A DNA stretch of 64,000 nt, from NCBI RefSeq assembly GCF_947497045.1, contig NZ_CANMEU010000001.1, forward strand, positions 558,001 to 622,000, written 5' to 3'. The position numbers and the translations under genes are program-made. Shown here piece by piece: positions 32,857 to 42,448 of the stretch. Source of the stretch: an uncultured Tateyamaria sp. GTDB lineage: Bacteria; Pseudomonadota; Alphaproteobacteria; Rhodobacterales; Rhodobacteraceae. Each line of letters opens with the position of its first letter. Position 1 is the stretch's first letter. Under the pieces are notes generated by a model. That model saw only the letters and a list, made by a program, of their open reading frames with translations, was not told the origin of the DNA and did not search any database.

Positions 32857-33127
32857 GCTGCCGCTCCTTGAGCGCTTCGAACAGCGATTCTGCCAATCCG
32901 ATTCCGCCAGCAGTCACCATTTCTTCGGCTTGTGCTTGCACTAAGAAGGACGAAAATTGATCTTCGCCCGCACCGCCACCAAAGGCGGTGCGCGTCTGCC
33001 CCAACCCGGCGGCCTTTAGCATTTCAGCCAAAAAAGTCGCCTCCAACTTCTGCGCAGCATCACGCAATGCGCCGTCGGTCCGGGTCATGGTTTTGGCGAC
33101 AAGCGGTTGCGCGTCAACAAACTGCAT
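32846..33127 (-). CDS. Rod-binding protein (FlgJ N-terminal domain)
   Basis: 93 residues corresponding to the rod-cap domain of FlgJ, without the peptidoglycan hydrolase domain found in enterobacteria. The core KLEATFLAEMLKAAGLGQTR followed by FSSFLVQAQAEEMVTAGGIG is the family signature. Single-domain FlgJ is normal in alphaproteobacteria, where a separate transglycosylase opens the wall. The ATG has GGAAG upstream. Confidence 0.87.
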   Translation of the reverse strand: MQFVDAQPLVAKTMTRTDGALRDAAQKLEATFLAEMLKAAGLGQTRTAFGGGAGEDQFSSFLVQAQAEEMVTAGGIGLAESLFEALKERQHEG

Positions 33128-33243
33128 ACTGACTTCCTTTCAATTCGATCAATATTTCAGATCATGGACGATGATCGGTAAAGAACCGGTAACCATCGCT
33201 GATCCATAGTGTCGTCAACGCGGAAGAAATCCCGGAGACGCGC

Positions 33244-34746
33244 ATGAACCTCACGATCCTGACGGCCTTGACCGACACAGCAGATGTGCGACCCAAGGTC
33301 CTGGAAACCGAAACGTCGGTCGGCACCTCGCTGCTATTTACTGACGTTCTTGGGAAAGGGGCCGACACTTCGGCTTTGGTGCCAGATGTTAACCAATCAA
33401 CAGCATCAGATGATCTTGAGAAAGAGGTGGCTTCAATCGGTGTGAAGCATGAGGTCGCCGTTCGCAATGATATGCAAGATCGGGATGCAGAGGTTGAAGT
33501 CTATCCGTCGCCAACTGCCCAACACGCCACTGACGGTGTGAAAACCAAATTGAAAGCATTGCCGCCGACCGACATTGAGGTCGTACATGGACGCAACGAT
33601 ACAGGGTCTATTGAGGTAGAAATTCCGACAATCACGCCTGTAGAACAGTTCGTTGTGCCAGCATCAGACATGTCCGAGACTGATCAGTCCGCAGTCAGGT
33701 CTCTGGACACAGCAGAGCCTCAACCGGTTCGGTCAAGAGCGGTCGGGACAGAAACATCGTCTCGACTTTCGCCGATTGAGGCGTGGCAGCCAGCAACTTC
33801 TCAGTCAGCAACAAAAAGGGAGCGGTCGGTGTCCACTCTCCCACCACCGCGCGCTAACGACGCCGCCGATACTGCAATGCCCCGCACGGAACAGCGTGCG
33901 CTGATGGATGCGGCTTCGAGCACCAAATTGTCACCGACCGATCGACATCTTTCGGGACATACCGCAACGCTACTCGTGTCACCGATAGCCTCAAACACGG
34001 CATCAGGATCACGTCTCATTCAAAACTCCGTAGAATTTTCATCAATTAAACCAATCGCGGGCCAGGACATGATCACCGAACAGGTGCGCGCCACTCCAGA
34101 GACGGCAGCACAAATAATGCGACATGATCGTCCGTTCATCGCCCATGCCGTACATGGCAAACCAGACTTGGGCACCGCCTGGCTTGGCGGGGGAAGTGAT
34201 ATTTCAAAGCCATCTATCAATCAGGCCGCCTCTCTGATCACCGACACAGCGACATCGGTCGAGGGTCCCTTCGAGCAAATAGTATGGGACGTTCGGCCTT
34301 TGACGACCCCGGGCATGCCAACAGTTTTGCAGACACGCCCGGACCTGCCACCTCATGTCGCGCAGCAGATTGCGGAAGCGTTGCACAGAGCCCCTGAGAA
34401 ACCATTGGAACTTGTGTTGAATCCGCCTGAGCTTGGGAGAGTCAGGATGCGTCTGTCACCATCTGACGCAGGTATTGTAGTCAGTGTTGTGGCGGACCGA
34501 CCAGAAACGCTGGACCTGATGCGGCGCAATATCGAAGATTTGGGACGTTCCTTCGAAGAGCTTGGTTATGAGGACATATCATTCTCATTCGCTCAAGGTG
34601 ATCAAACCGAGCAGGATCCCGACGGGAGCCATCAAGAGGCGGAGACTGCCCGCGCAGACCCTTTCGAAAAACAAACCACGACCGTCATCCCCGCACTCAT
34701 ATCGGCACTCAAAATTACGCCCGATGGCGTTGATATAAGGCTATAA
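33244..34746 (+). CDS. fliK: Flagellar hook-length control protein FliK
   Basis: Secreted ruler that sets hook length and triggers the FlhB switch; 500 residues. The first 340 or so residues are low in conservation and rich in Thr, Ser, Pro and Asp. The C-terminal Flg_hook domain is clear at about 375-460 (EKPLELVLNPPELGRVRMRL). GGAGACG precedes the ATG. It is followed by flgD, five bases downstream, which fits a shared role in hook assembly. Confidence 0.88.
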   Translation: MNLTILTALTDTADVRPKVLETETSVGTSLLFTDVLGKGADTSALVPDVNQSTASDDLEKEVASIGVKHEVAVRNDMQDRDAEVEVYPSPTAQHATDGVKTKLKALPPTDIEVVHGRNDTGSIEVEIPTITPVEQFVVPASDMSETDQSAVRSLDTAEPQPVRSRAVGTETSSRLSPIEAWQPATSQSATKRERSVSTLPPPRANDAADTAMPRTEQRALMDAASSTKLSPTDRHLSGHTATLLVSPIASNTASGSRLIQNSVEFSSIKPIAGQDMITEQVRATPETAAQIMRHDRPFIAHAVHGKPDLGTAWLGGGSDISKPSINQAASLITDTATSVEGPFEQIVWDVRPLTTPGMPTVLQTRPDLPPHVAQQIAEALHRAPEKPLELVLNPPELGRVRMRLSPSDAGIVVSVVADRPETLDLMRRNIEDLGRSFEELGYEDISFSFAQGDQTEQDPDGSHQEAETARADPFEKQTTTVIPALISALKITPDGVDIRL

Positions 34747-34750
34747 GACT

Positions 34751-35404
34751 ATGGAAATTCTTCAAGCACCCAACACGAACGCCGCGACTACAGCACCGTC
34801 ATCGGCCAATGTCCTCAGTTCCGACTTTGAGGTTTTCCTGCAAATGTTGACGGCGCAAGCTGAATATCAGGATCCGCTGGAACCTATTGATTCATCAGAA
34901 TACGCCGCACAACTCGCGCAGTTTTCGATGGTTGAACAACAGGTGACAACCAATGACCTGATGCAACAGATGCTCACGGCGTTAGGCGCAAATGACATGG
35001 CGAGTGCTGCAAACTGGATCGGGATGGAGGCATTGGTACAAGGCCCAGCCAAATTTAATGGTGATCCAATCACAATCGCCCCGAACCCACCCATCACAGC
35101 CAGCGAAGTTGATTTGATTGTGACCAATGCACAAGGCACGCAGGTGCAACGTCTGGCCCTGCCACTGGGTGCAGAACCCTTTGTTTGGGACGGCAAAAAA
35201 GCAGATGGATCATCCTTTGAACCGGGCGAATACACCTTTCAGATCGAAAGCCGCGCAAATGATGCCATCCTGCTGACCGAACCCGCTTTGTCCTACAGCC
35301 GCGTGACCGAAGCCCGTATTGAAAACGGTACAACACTCTTGGTGCTTGGCAGCGGATACCTGATCGAGGCCAGCAATGTGAGCGGCTTGCGCGAACCCGC
35401 CTAA
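34751..35404 (+). CDS. flgD: Flagellar hook cap protein FlgD
   Basis: Scaffold at the growing hook tip; 217 residues. The N-terminal FLQMLTAQAEYQDPLEPID and YAAQLAQFSMVEQQ motifs are diagnostic, and a FlgD Ig-like/Tudor domain follows (about 95-205). The hook protein gene flgE does not follow; instead the gene is convergent with a puuB-like gene, stops overlapping by three bases. Confidence 0.93.
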   Translation: MEILQAPNTNAATTAPSSANVLSSDFEVFLQMLTAQAEYQDPLEPIDSSEYAAQLAQFSMVEQQVTTNDLMQQMLTALGANDMASAANWIGMEALVQGPAKFNGDPITIAPNPPITASEVDLIVTNAQGTQVQRLALPLGAEPFVWDGKKADGSSFEPGEYTFQIESRANDAILLTEPALSYSRVTEARIENGTTLLVLGSGYLIEASNVSGLREPA

Positions 35405-36720
35405 CGAATCCAATCGCTTGCCTGAAATGCGGCATATATCAGCGGCATAACAACACGGCGCTTCGTTCCAAACGGAAAGGCGCGGGCCGGGTGCTGTATC
35501 ACTTTAGGGCAATCAACTGGCTGATTGCCCAGTGCCATTTCAGCCAGAAACCTCCCGGTGAGCGTACCCATAGCAACACCGTTCCCATGATACGCAAAGC
35601 CTGCAAGCACATGTGGCGTATTCGACAAGGGGCCGACATACGGCAACAAATTGCGCGCCAAACAAACCAAGCCAGACCAGCCATGTGTGATATTCACCTT
35701 TGACCATGCCGGAAACATTCGCCGGAAATCGCGTATCACAGAAGATCGTGCATGATGTTCGGCAAAGGCAGACGCGGCCAATCCACCCCGCATACCAAAC
35801 AGAAACCTCTGATCCGGCATCAGCCGAAAATAGTGCAGCAAATGCCGCGTATCATAGGCCATCTGGTGGGTGACCCAACCGTGGTGTTCCAACTCCGCCC
35901 GGCTCAAAGGCCGCGTAACGACGATGGTGGATTGCGCCGGCATATAAAGACCGGCCATCGCCAACGGAATATCCTCGCTTGAGTATCCGTTTGTCGCCAC
36001 GATTATCCGCTCAGCCCGCACGGTGCCTGATGGTGTTGTGACGCGCTTTGGTTCGATACGTGTGGCCGGGCTTTGACCATACATCCGCACCCCCAATGTA
36101 CCGATGGCTCTTGCCAAACCACCGAGGTATTTGCGTGGGTTCAATCCAAACCCAATCGGGTTTGTGAGCGCACCATGAAAGGGCCCGGCCATACCATGCG
36201 CAGCCAAATCACCTGCCCCGACAATCTGGGGTGTGACGCCGTAGTTCTCCTGCATCCGTGCACCTTCGGCCTCCAACATCCCTGCGGCCCTTGGCGTATG
36301 CGCAAGACAGGTTTCCCCATTTGAATGGCGGTCAACGTCCAGATCCAGCTCAGAAATCAGGCGATCAACCAGATCAACCGCCGCCTTTTCGCATTGCCGC
36401 CACGCCAGCCGCGCCGTCTTTCCAAAGCGTCGATCAAGCGCTGCATCCGATGCCATCCCACCGCCTAAACAACAAAACCCACCGTTTCGACCAGAAGCAC
36501 CCCAGCCCAGGCTTTGCGCTTCGAGCAGAACGACAGACGCACCGCTGCGGGCCAGATGCAGCGCCGCAGACAGCCCGGTGAACCCACCGCCCACAATGGC
36601 TACATCGCAAACGACGTCACCCTCCAGTTTGGGCCAGACAGGCACATGCACCGTTTCATCCCACCAACACCCATCACGTGGCCCGGGCCCATAGGCGTAG
36701 TCTGCAAAGATGCGTTTCAT
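35401..36720 (-). CDS. puuB: FAD-dependent oxidoreductase, gamma-glutamylputrescine oxidase type
   Basis: 439-residue DAO-family flavoprotein. The Rossmann motif AIVGGGFTGLSAALHLARSG is at about 43-62, and the C-terminal LAGFAYHGNGVAMGTLTGR segment is typical of PuuB/OrdL. It probably oxidises gamma-glutamylputrescine or a related amine. Its start overlaps the potI stop (ATGA), so it is the last gene of the putrescine importer operon, which supports the amine role. The exact substrate is inferred. Confidence 0.8.
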   Translation of the reverse strand: MKRIFADYAYGPGPRDGCWWDETVHVPVWPKLEGDVVCDVAIVGGGFTGLSAALHLARSGASVVLLEAQSLGWGASGRNGGFCCLGGGMASDAALDRRFGKTARLAWRQCEKAAVDLVDRLISELDLDVDRHSNGETCLAHTPRAAGMLEAEGARMQENYGVTPQIVGAGDLAAHGMAGPFHGALTNPIGFGLNPRKYLGGLARAIGTLGVRMYGQSPATRIEPKRVTTPSGTVRAERIIVATNGYSSEDIPLAMAGLYMPAQSTIVVTRPLSRAELEHHGWVTHQMAYDTRHLLHYFRLMPDQRFLFGMRGGLAASAFAEHHARSSVIRDFRRMFPAWSKVNITHGWSGLVCLARNLLPYVGPLSNTPHVLAGFAYHGNGVAMGTLTGRFLAEMALGNQPVDCPKVIQHPARAFPFGTKRRVVMPLIYAAFQASDWIR

Positions 36721-37535
36721 GTGGCGCGCGTGGCGGCCTGCTCATCCCGTTTGGCGCGCAAAGCCGCGTGTTTGGTGCTGAGCGATGCAGTGATCACCCC
36801 GACGGTAACCAACCCGATCATAATCGTACTCAGCGCGTTGATCTCCGGACTGACGCCCAAGCGCACGGATGACCAGATCTTCATCGGCAGCGTGGTGGCC
36901 GATGGACCGGATGTGAAGGATGCGATGACAAGATCGTCAAGACTGAGTGTAAAGGCCAGCAACCAACCCGATATCACCGCAGGTGCGATAATCGGCAAGG
37001 TGACCAATCGAAAGGAGTCCAGCGGTGAGGCACCCAGATCCAGGGCAGCCTCCTCCAGCGACCTATCAAATGTCATCAGGCGGGACGAAACAACCACGGA
37101 TACGAAACACATCGAGAATGTCGTGTGCGCCAACACGATTGTCAGCACACCGCGGTCCAATCCAATTCCGATGAACAACAGCAACAGGGACAAGCCGGTG
37201 ATCACTTCGGGCATCACAAGCGGTGCATAGATCATCCCCGAAAACAGGGTCCGCCCGAAAAACCGCCCCCCACGCACCAGAACATAGGCCGCCATGGTGC
37301 CCAGCACGGTCGCAATGGTGGATGAGATCACAGCGACCCGCAATGTGACCCAAGCCGCATCCAGAAACGCCTCATTCGAGAGCAACTCGCCATACCATTT
37401 GGTTGAAAGCCCCGCCCAGACCGTTACCAGTTTGGACGCGTTGAAGCTGTAGATCACGAGGATCAGCATCGGCACATAAAGGAACACGAATCCCAGTGTC
37501 AGCGACACCACGTTGAAAGGGCTGAGGCGGCTCAT
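36717..37535 (-). CDS. potI: Putrescine-type ABC transporter permease PotI
   Basis: Second membrane subunit of a polyamine importer; 272 residues with six membrane helices. The EAA loop EEAALDLGASPLDSFRLVTLP at about 157-177 contacts the ATPase. Start and stop overlap neighbours as ATGA. Assigned to PotI rather than PotC by the operon's PotF-like binding protein. Confidence 0.88.
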   Translation of the reverse strand: MSRLSPFNVVSLTLGFVFLYVPMLILVIYSFNASKLVTVWAGLSTKWYGELLSNEAFLDAAWVTLRVAVISSTIATVLGTMAAYVLVRGGRFFGRTLFSGMIYAPLVMPEVITGLSLLLLFIGIGLDRGVLTIVLAHTTFSMCFVSVVVSSRLMTFDRSLEEAALDLGASPLDSFRLVTLPIIAPAVISGWLLAFTLSLDDLVIASFTSGPSATTLPMKIWSSVRLGVSPEINALSTIMIGLVTVGVITASLSTKHAALRAKRDEQAATRAT

Positions 37536-38407
37536 GTTTCGGCCTCGGCCTGGCGCTGTTCATTGCGTTGGAACAGGACGATGGGAACGATGAGGATCAG
37601 CAACAGGATCACCGCGACCGCCGAGGCGACAGGCCAGTCGCGGTTGGAAAAGAACTCTTCAAACAGCACTTTGCCGATCATCAGCGTGCTTGATCCCCCC
37701 AACAGCGACGGGATCACGAATTCACCGAGGGCCGGGATGAACACGAGAAAGCAACCGGCAATGATCCCATTCTTGGACAGCGGGACTGTCACCAGCCAGA
37801 ACGCCTTGAGCCGCGAGCACCCCAGATCCTCCGCCGCTTCGATCAGCGATCCGTCCAGCCGATCGAGCGCGGAATAGATCGGCAGGATCATAAACGGCAG
37901 ATAGGTATACACAATTCCGATATAGACGGCGGTGTTGGTGTTCAGAATGGTCAGCGGCTCGCCAATTACCCCGACCCACAGCAGAAACTGGTTCAGGAAC
38001 CCTTCGTTCGACAGGATGCCGACCCACGCATAAACGCGGATCAGGAATGACGTCCAGAACGGCAGGATTACCAGCATCAGCAAGGTGGGCCGCCATTGAT
38101 CCGGCGCGCGCGCCATCGCATAGGCCATGGGATAGCCGACCATCAGTGTCAGCACCGTGGAAATCAGCGCAATCTGCAACGAGCTGACATAGGCTTTCCA
38201 ATAGAGATCATCTTCGGTCAGAAAGATGAAGTTCTCGAAATCTAACTGCGACAGCATATTCCAGAACCCGTCGCGCATGGTCGGCGTGTAGGGTGGAATC
38301 GCCAGCGCGATATCGGACAGTGAAATCTTGAAGACGACCAGAAATGGAATCAGGAACAGCGCCAGCAGCCAGATATACGGCACTGATATGAGCGCTGCGC
38401 GTCTCAT
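37532..38407 (-). CDS. potH: Putrescine-type ABC transporter permease PotH
   Basis: First membrane subunit of the importer; 291 residues with six helices and the EAA loop EAAEDLGCSRLKAFWLVTVP. I chose ATG 38407 because it overlaps the potA stop and gives a family-length protein; a longer frame to 38725 lies inside the ATPase gene. Confidence 0.88.
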   Translation of the reverse strand: MRRAALISVPYIWLLALFLIPFLVVFKISLSDIALAIPPYTPTMRDGFWNMLSQLDFENFIFLTEDDLYWKAYVSSLQIALISTVLTLMVGYPMAYAMARAPDQWRPTLLMLVILPFWTSFLIRVYAWVGILSNEGFLNQFLLWVGVIGEPLTILNTNTAVYIGIVYTYLPFMILPIYSALDRLDGSLIEAAEDLGCSRLKAFWLVTVPLSKNGIIAGCFLVFIPALGEFVIPSLLGGSSTLMIGKVLFEEFFSNRDWPVASAVAVILLLILIVPIVLFQRNEQRQAEAET

Positions 38408-39531
38408 GTGTCCAACAGCACGCCCGCTGTTTTGGTCCAACCGACCCAGACCGGGTCTTCCCACGTGATGCTGCGTCGGGACAGACGGCGTGTATTGGCG
38501 GTTTGCGCTTTGATGATCTGACCGCCCGGCAATTCCACGTGGTAGGTCGACAGGTTGCCCAGATATGCGATGTCGAGGACTTTGCCCTTCAACAGGTTGT
38601 CGACATCCTCGGGCTTGGTCGTGTGGATCGCCACTTTTTCCGGGCGCACAGCAAGATGGGCCTGCTGCCCATCCGTGAACGTCGCCTCCGACACGGCGGT
38701 AACGGGCGCGGCACCGTCTTTCCATGTGAGCGCGTAGGTATCCGCCCCGGTTGCCGTGACGGTTCCGGCCAGAATATTCACATCCCCAATGAAATCAGCA
38801 ACATAGACGGACGCGGGGGCCTCGTAAATACGATCAGGCGTCGCCACCTGCATGATCCGGCCTTCATCCATCACAGCGATGCGCGAGGCGACCGTCATGG
38901 CTTCCTCTTGGTCATGGGTGACGATCACAAATGTGGTACCGGTCTTTTCCTGAATATCCATTAGCTCGAACTGCGTTGCCTCGCGCAATTTGGCATCCAG
39001 CGCGCCAAGAGGTTCGTCCAGCAGCAGCAGCTTAGGTGCCTTGGCCAAGGACCGGGCAAGTGCCACACGCTGACGCTGCCCGCCGGAAATCTGATGCGGC
39101 TTGCGGCGCGCAAGTTTTTCGAGCCGGGTCAGCTTCAGCATCTCTTCGACACGGGCTGAAATCGCGGCTTTGTCACTGGTTTCACGCCGCAGGCCAAAGG
39201 CGATGTTGTCCCAGATGCTCAGATGCGGAAACAGGGCGTAGGATTGAAACATCATATTCACCGCCCGCTTGTTGGCAGGCACCCCGGCGATGTCCTTGCC
39301 CGCGAGTTCGATGGACCCCTCGGTCGGGTTTTCAAAGCCAGCAAGCATCCGCATCATGGTTGTCTTGCCGCAGCCCGACGGCCCAAGCAGTGCAAAGAAT
39401 TCCTGTGGATAGATATCAAGCGTCAGATCATCAATGGCAACGAATGTGCCAAAGCGTTTCGTGACATTGCGAAACCGTATGATCGGCTCTGCGGTCGGAT
39501 CGTCCCAAGGGGCGAAAACAGTCTCTGCCAA
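38404..39531 (-). CDS. potG: Polyamine ABC transporter ATPase (PotA/PotG)
   Basis: Cytoplasmic ATPase of the importer; 375 residues. Walker A GPSGCGKTT, signature ISGGQRQRVALARSL and Walker B LLLLDEPLGALD are present, with a C-terminal TOBE domain (about 280-370). It starts at TTG 39531 preceded by GGAG. A GC-rich hairpin separates it from the binding-protein gene. potG is preferred to potA by its partnership with a PotF-like protein. Confidence 0.88.
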   Translation of the reverse strand: MAETVFAPWDDPTAEPIIRFRNVTKRFGTFVAIDDLTLDIYPQEFFALLGPSGCGKTTMMRMLAGFENPTEGSIELAGKDIAGVPANKRAVNMMFQSYALFPHLSIWDNIAFGLRRETSDKAAISARVEEMLKLTRLEKLARRKPHQISGGQRQRVALARSLAKAPKLLLLDEPLGALDAKLREATQFELMDIQEKTGTTFVIVTHDQEEAMTVASRIAVMDEGRIMQVATPDRIYEAPASVYVADFIGDVNILAGTVTATGADTYALTWKDGAAPVTAVSEATFTDGQQAHLAVRPEKVAIHTTKPEDVDNLLKGKVLDIAYLGNLSTYHVELPGGQIIKAQTANTRRLSRRSITWEDPVWVGWTKTAGVLLDT

Positions 39532-39554
39532 GGGGGACTCCGTTCAAATAAAGT

Positions 39555-39579
39555 GGGCGCGAAGAGTATCCCCGCGCCC
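39555..39579 (-). terminator. Intercistronic hairpin between potF and its ATPase gene
   Basis: On the minus strand GGGCGCG and CGCGCCC pair around an 11-base loop, followed by ACTTTATTT. It is probably a leaky terminator that keeps binding-protein mRNA more abundant than transporter mRNA. Confidence 0.6.
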
Positions 39580-39591
39580 TGAAAGCACAGC

Positions 39592-40674
39592 TTAGGTGCC
39601 TGATTTGATTTTGGTCCACATGCGCGTGACGGTCCGCTGTGTTTTGGCGTCATAGGGCGTTGTGGTATAGAGATTCTCGAGCGTGGCCGCGTCGGGATAG
39701 ATCGCGACATCGCCGATCACGTCTTCGACCAGGAACTCCTGCGACGCCAAATTGCCGTTGGCATAATAGACGTAGTTGGATGCAGCGGCCATATTCTGCG
39801 CGTCCATGATGAAGTTCAGGAACTTGTGCGCGCCGTCGGGGTTGGGTGCATCGACCGGAATCGCCATGTTGTCGAACCACATCAGCGCCCCTTCTTTCGG
39901 CGCGTAGTACTCGATTTCGACTCCGTTCTCGGCCTCTGCGGCCCGGTCGCGTGCTTGCAGAATGTCGCCCGACCAACCGACGGCCACACAGATGTCGCCG
40001 TTTGCAAGGGCGTTGATATATTCCGAGCTGTGGAATTTCTGCACATAAGGCGCAATGCCCGTCAGGACCGGCTCGGCCAGCTTGATGGTATCAGCGTCCT
40101 GTGCATCCGGGTTTTCGCCCAGATAGGCCAGCGCCGCGGGGATCAATTCGGCCGGGGCATCCAGGATATGCACACCGCAGGCTTGCAGTTTTTCCATATT
40201 GGCCGGATCAAACACGAGGGCGAGGGAATCGACCGGAGCATCTTCGCCCAGGATCTCCTGCACTTTGCCGACATTCACACCGATGCCCGTCGTTCCCCAC
40301 ATGTAGTTGATCGCATATTGGTTGTCGGGATCATATTTGGCGACCCGTTCGCTGATCACGTCCCACATGTTCTCGGAATTGGTCAGCTTGGATTGGTCCA
40401 GCTTCTGAAACGCTCCAGCTGTGATCTGGCGTTGCAGGAAGGTCCCCGACGGCACCACCACGTCATAGCCTGATCCACCGGCCAGCATTTTGGTTTCCAG
40501 CACTTCGTTGCTGTCGAACACGTCATAGATCAGCTCGATGCCGGTCTCTTCTTCGAATTTGGTCAATAGGTCCTCATCGATATAATCGGACCAGTTATAA
40601 ACACGCACTTCCTCGGCCAGCGCGGCACCTGTCAGGGCAAGACCAGCGACTGTGCTCAGCATTAACTTCTTCAT
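39592..40674 (-). CDS. potF: Putrescine-type periplasmic binding protein PotF
   Basis: Periplasmic polyamine receptor; 360 residues. The signal peptide (about 1-20) ends ALAEE. Ligand-pocket residues match PotF: WSDY near 28-31, PSGTF near 75-79 and VGWSGD near 238-243. It is the first gene of the potFGHI-puuB operon, divergent from an aminotransferase gene across 147 bases. Putrescine is the most likely ligand; spermidine or agmatine cannot be excluded. Confidence 0.88.
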   Translation of the reverse strand: MKKLMLSTVAGLALTGAALAEEVRVYNWSDYIDEDLLTKFEEETGIELIYDVFDSNEVLETKMLAGGSGYDVVVPSGTFLQRQITAGAFQKLDQSKLTNSENMWDVISERVAKYDPDNQYAINYMWGTTGIGVNVGKVQEILGEDAPVDSLALVFDPANMEKLQACGVHILDAPAELIPAALAYLGENPDAQDADTIKLAEPVLTGIAPYVQKFHSSEYINALANGDICVAVGWSGDILQARDRAAEAENGVEIEYYAPKEGALMWFDNMAIPVDAPNPDGAHKFLNFIMDAQNMAAASNYVYYANGNLASQEFLVEDVIGDVAIYPDAATLENLYTTTPYDAKTQRTVTRMWTKIKSGT

Positions 40675-40821
40675 AGTGTACTCCCGTCACATGCCCGGTT
40701 TGCCGGGTCGCTTGATATGAAATCAACTTTTATTGGTCCCGTCCAGCAGGATCGCATTACGGCGATTGACGGCACGCCCTTTGTCCATATTCTCCGCAGG
40801 TCTCTTACCTTCGAGGTTCCC

Positions 40822-42222
40822 ATGCCCGCGATCACCAACCATTTGCCCACATCCGAATTGCAGGCGCTGGACGCCGCGCACCACATGCATCCGTTTACCG
40901 CCGGGGGCGAGCTGGCAGCCAAGGGTGCCCGGATCATCACGCGCGCAAAGGGTGTCTATCTGCACGACAGCGAAGGCCATGAAATTCTGGACGCGATGGC
41001 GGGCTTGTGGTGCGTCAATATAGGCTATGGGCGCAGCGAACTCGCCGACGTCGCCGCACGTCAGATGAAAGAACTGCCCTACTATAACACCTTTTTCCAA
41101 ACGACCCACGTACCAGCCATCGCGCTGGCCCAAAAGATCTCGGAACTGGCACCGGGTGATCTGAACCACGTCTTCTTCGCAGGCTCCGGGTCCGAAGCGA
41201 ACGACACCAATATTCGGATGGTGCGCACCTATTGGGCGATCAAGGGCAAGCCAGCCAAAACCATCATCATCTCGCGTAAGAACGCCTATCACGGGTCTTC
41301 GGTCGGGTCGGGCAGTCTGGGCGGAATGACTCCGATGCACGAACAGGGTGGATTGCCGATCCCCGATATTCATCACATCAACCAACCTAACTGGTGGTCC
41401 GAAGGCGGTGATATGAGTCCTGAGGCGTTCGGCCTTGCCCGCGCGCGCGAATTGGAAGATACAATTCTGGCCCATGGCGAGGATCGCATCGCAGCCTTTA
41501 TCGCCGAACCGATCCAGGGAGCTGGCGGCGTCATTATCCCGCCCAGCACCTACTGGCCCGAGATCCAGCGTATCTGCGACAAATACGAAATCCTGCTGAT
41601 CGCCGATGAGGTGATCTGTGGCTTTGGGCGGACAGGGAATTGGTTCGGCAGCGAAACGCTTGGGATCACGCCGCATATCATGACCATCGCCAAGGGGTTG
41701 TCCTCGGGCTATCAGCCCATCGGTGGGTCGATTGTGTGTGATGAGGTGGCCCAGGTTATCGGGTCAGGCGAGTTCAATCACGGCTACACCTATTCCGGAC
41801 ACCCCGTCGCCTCGGCTGTTGCGCTGGAAAACATCCGCATTCTGGAAGAAGAAAACGTGCTGGACCACGTACGCAAGGTCGCCATGCCAGCGCTGCACGA
41901 AATGTGGCACGGGCTGGCCGATCATCCGCTTGTGGGCGAGACGACGATCACCGGGATGATGGGCTCGCTTGCGCTGACGCCGCACAAGGACAGCCGCGCC
42001 AGATTTGCGATGGACGCAGGTACTGCCGGTTTCATGTGTCGCGAGCGTTGTTTTGCGAATAATCTGGTGATGCGCCATGTCTATGATCGAATGGTGATTT
42101 CGCCCCCCTTGGTGATTTCAACCGACGAAATCGCACTGCTTGGACAGCGGGCGCGCACCGCCCTTGATGAATGTTATGCGCAACTCAAGGACGGAGATAT
42201 GCTGAAACCAGCGGCCCAATAG
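40822..42222 (+). CDS. spuC: Class-III aminotransferase, putrescine/polyamine-pyruvate type (SpuC-like)
   Basis: PLP-dependent transaminase; 466 residues. The PLP lysine is Lys291 (TIAKGLSSGYQPIG), the phosphate-binding GSGSEAND is at 121-128, and Asp262 lies in LLIADEVICGFGRTG. SpuC-type enzymes convert putrescine plus pyruvate to 4-aminobutanal plus alanine. I chose ATG 40822, with GAGG seven bases upstream; an ATG at 40717 would add 35 unconserved residues. The flanking amine importers support the substrate class. Confidence 0.87.
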   Translation: MPAITNHLPTSELQALDAAHHMHPFTAGGELAAKGARIITRAKGVYLHDSEGHEILDAMAGLWCVNIGYGRSELADVAARQMKELPYYNTFFQTTHVPAIALAQKISELAPGDLNHVFFAGSGSEANDTNIRMVRTYWAIKGKPAKTIIISRKNAYHGSSVGSGSLGGMTPMHEQGGLPIPDIHHINQPNWWSEGGDMSPEAFGLARARELEDTILAHGEDRIAAFIAEPIQGAGGVIIPPSTYWPEIQRICDKYEILLIADEVICGFGRTGNWFGSETLGITPHIMTIAKGLSSGYQPIGGSIVCDEVAQVIGSGEFNHGYTYSGHPVASAVALENIRILEEENVLDHVRKVAMPALHEMWHGLADHPLVGETTITGMMGSLALTPHKDSRARFAMDAGTAGFMCRERCFANNLVMRHVYDRMVISPPLVISTDEIALLGQRARTALDECYAQLKDGDMLKPAAQ

Positions 42223-42409
42223 CCGCATTTCAGTCCGGCCTGACGCACTAAAGTGCATATAATTCCGACAAACGACCTGCCGAACCTTCAAAGAAGAATC
42301 CCTGAAAGCGGCTTGTTTTTAAGTGAAACCGACCCGATTGCGCTATCAAACCGCTTTTTGGAACCTTGTTGGTTGCAACATGCGTTTCGTACCGTTTTAC
42401 ATGTCGCAA

Positions 42410-42427
42410 CTGATGGTCAACCATCAG
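42410..42427. promoter_or_regulatory. Perfect inverted repeat upstream of the second amine-importer operon
   Basis: CTGATGGT-CA-ACCATCAG has 8-base arms and lies 22-39 bases before the TTG start of the ATPase gene. The two-base centre excludes an RNA hairpin of full length, so a dimeric repressor operator is more likely. The regulator is unknown. The remainder of the 226-base gap shows no gene. Confidence 0.5.
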
Positions 42428-42448
42428 ATATAAAACGGGGAGCCAGAT

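Noticed and set aside
40723-41676. 317-codon minus-strand frame opposite the aminotransferase gene
   Set aside because: Antisense of a conserved PLP enzyme; composition typical of a shadow frame.
42245-42256. GCACTAAAGTGC palindrome after the aminotransferase gene
   Set aside because: Two-base centre and short arms make neither a good hairpin nor a convincing operator, and no T-tract follows.
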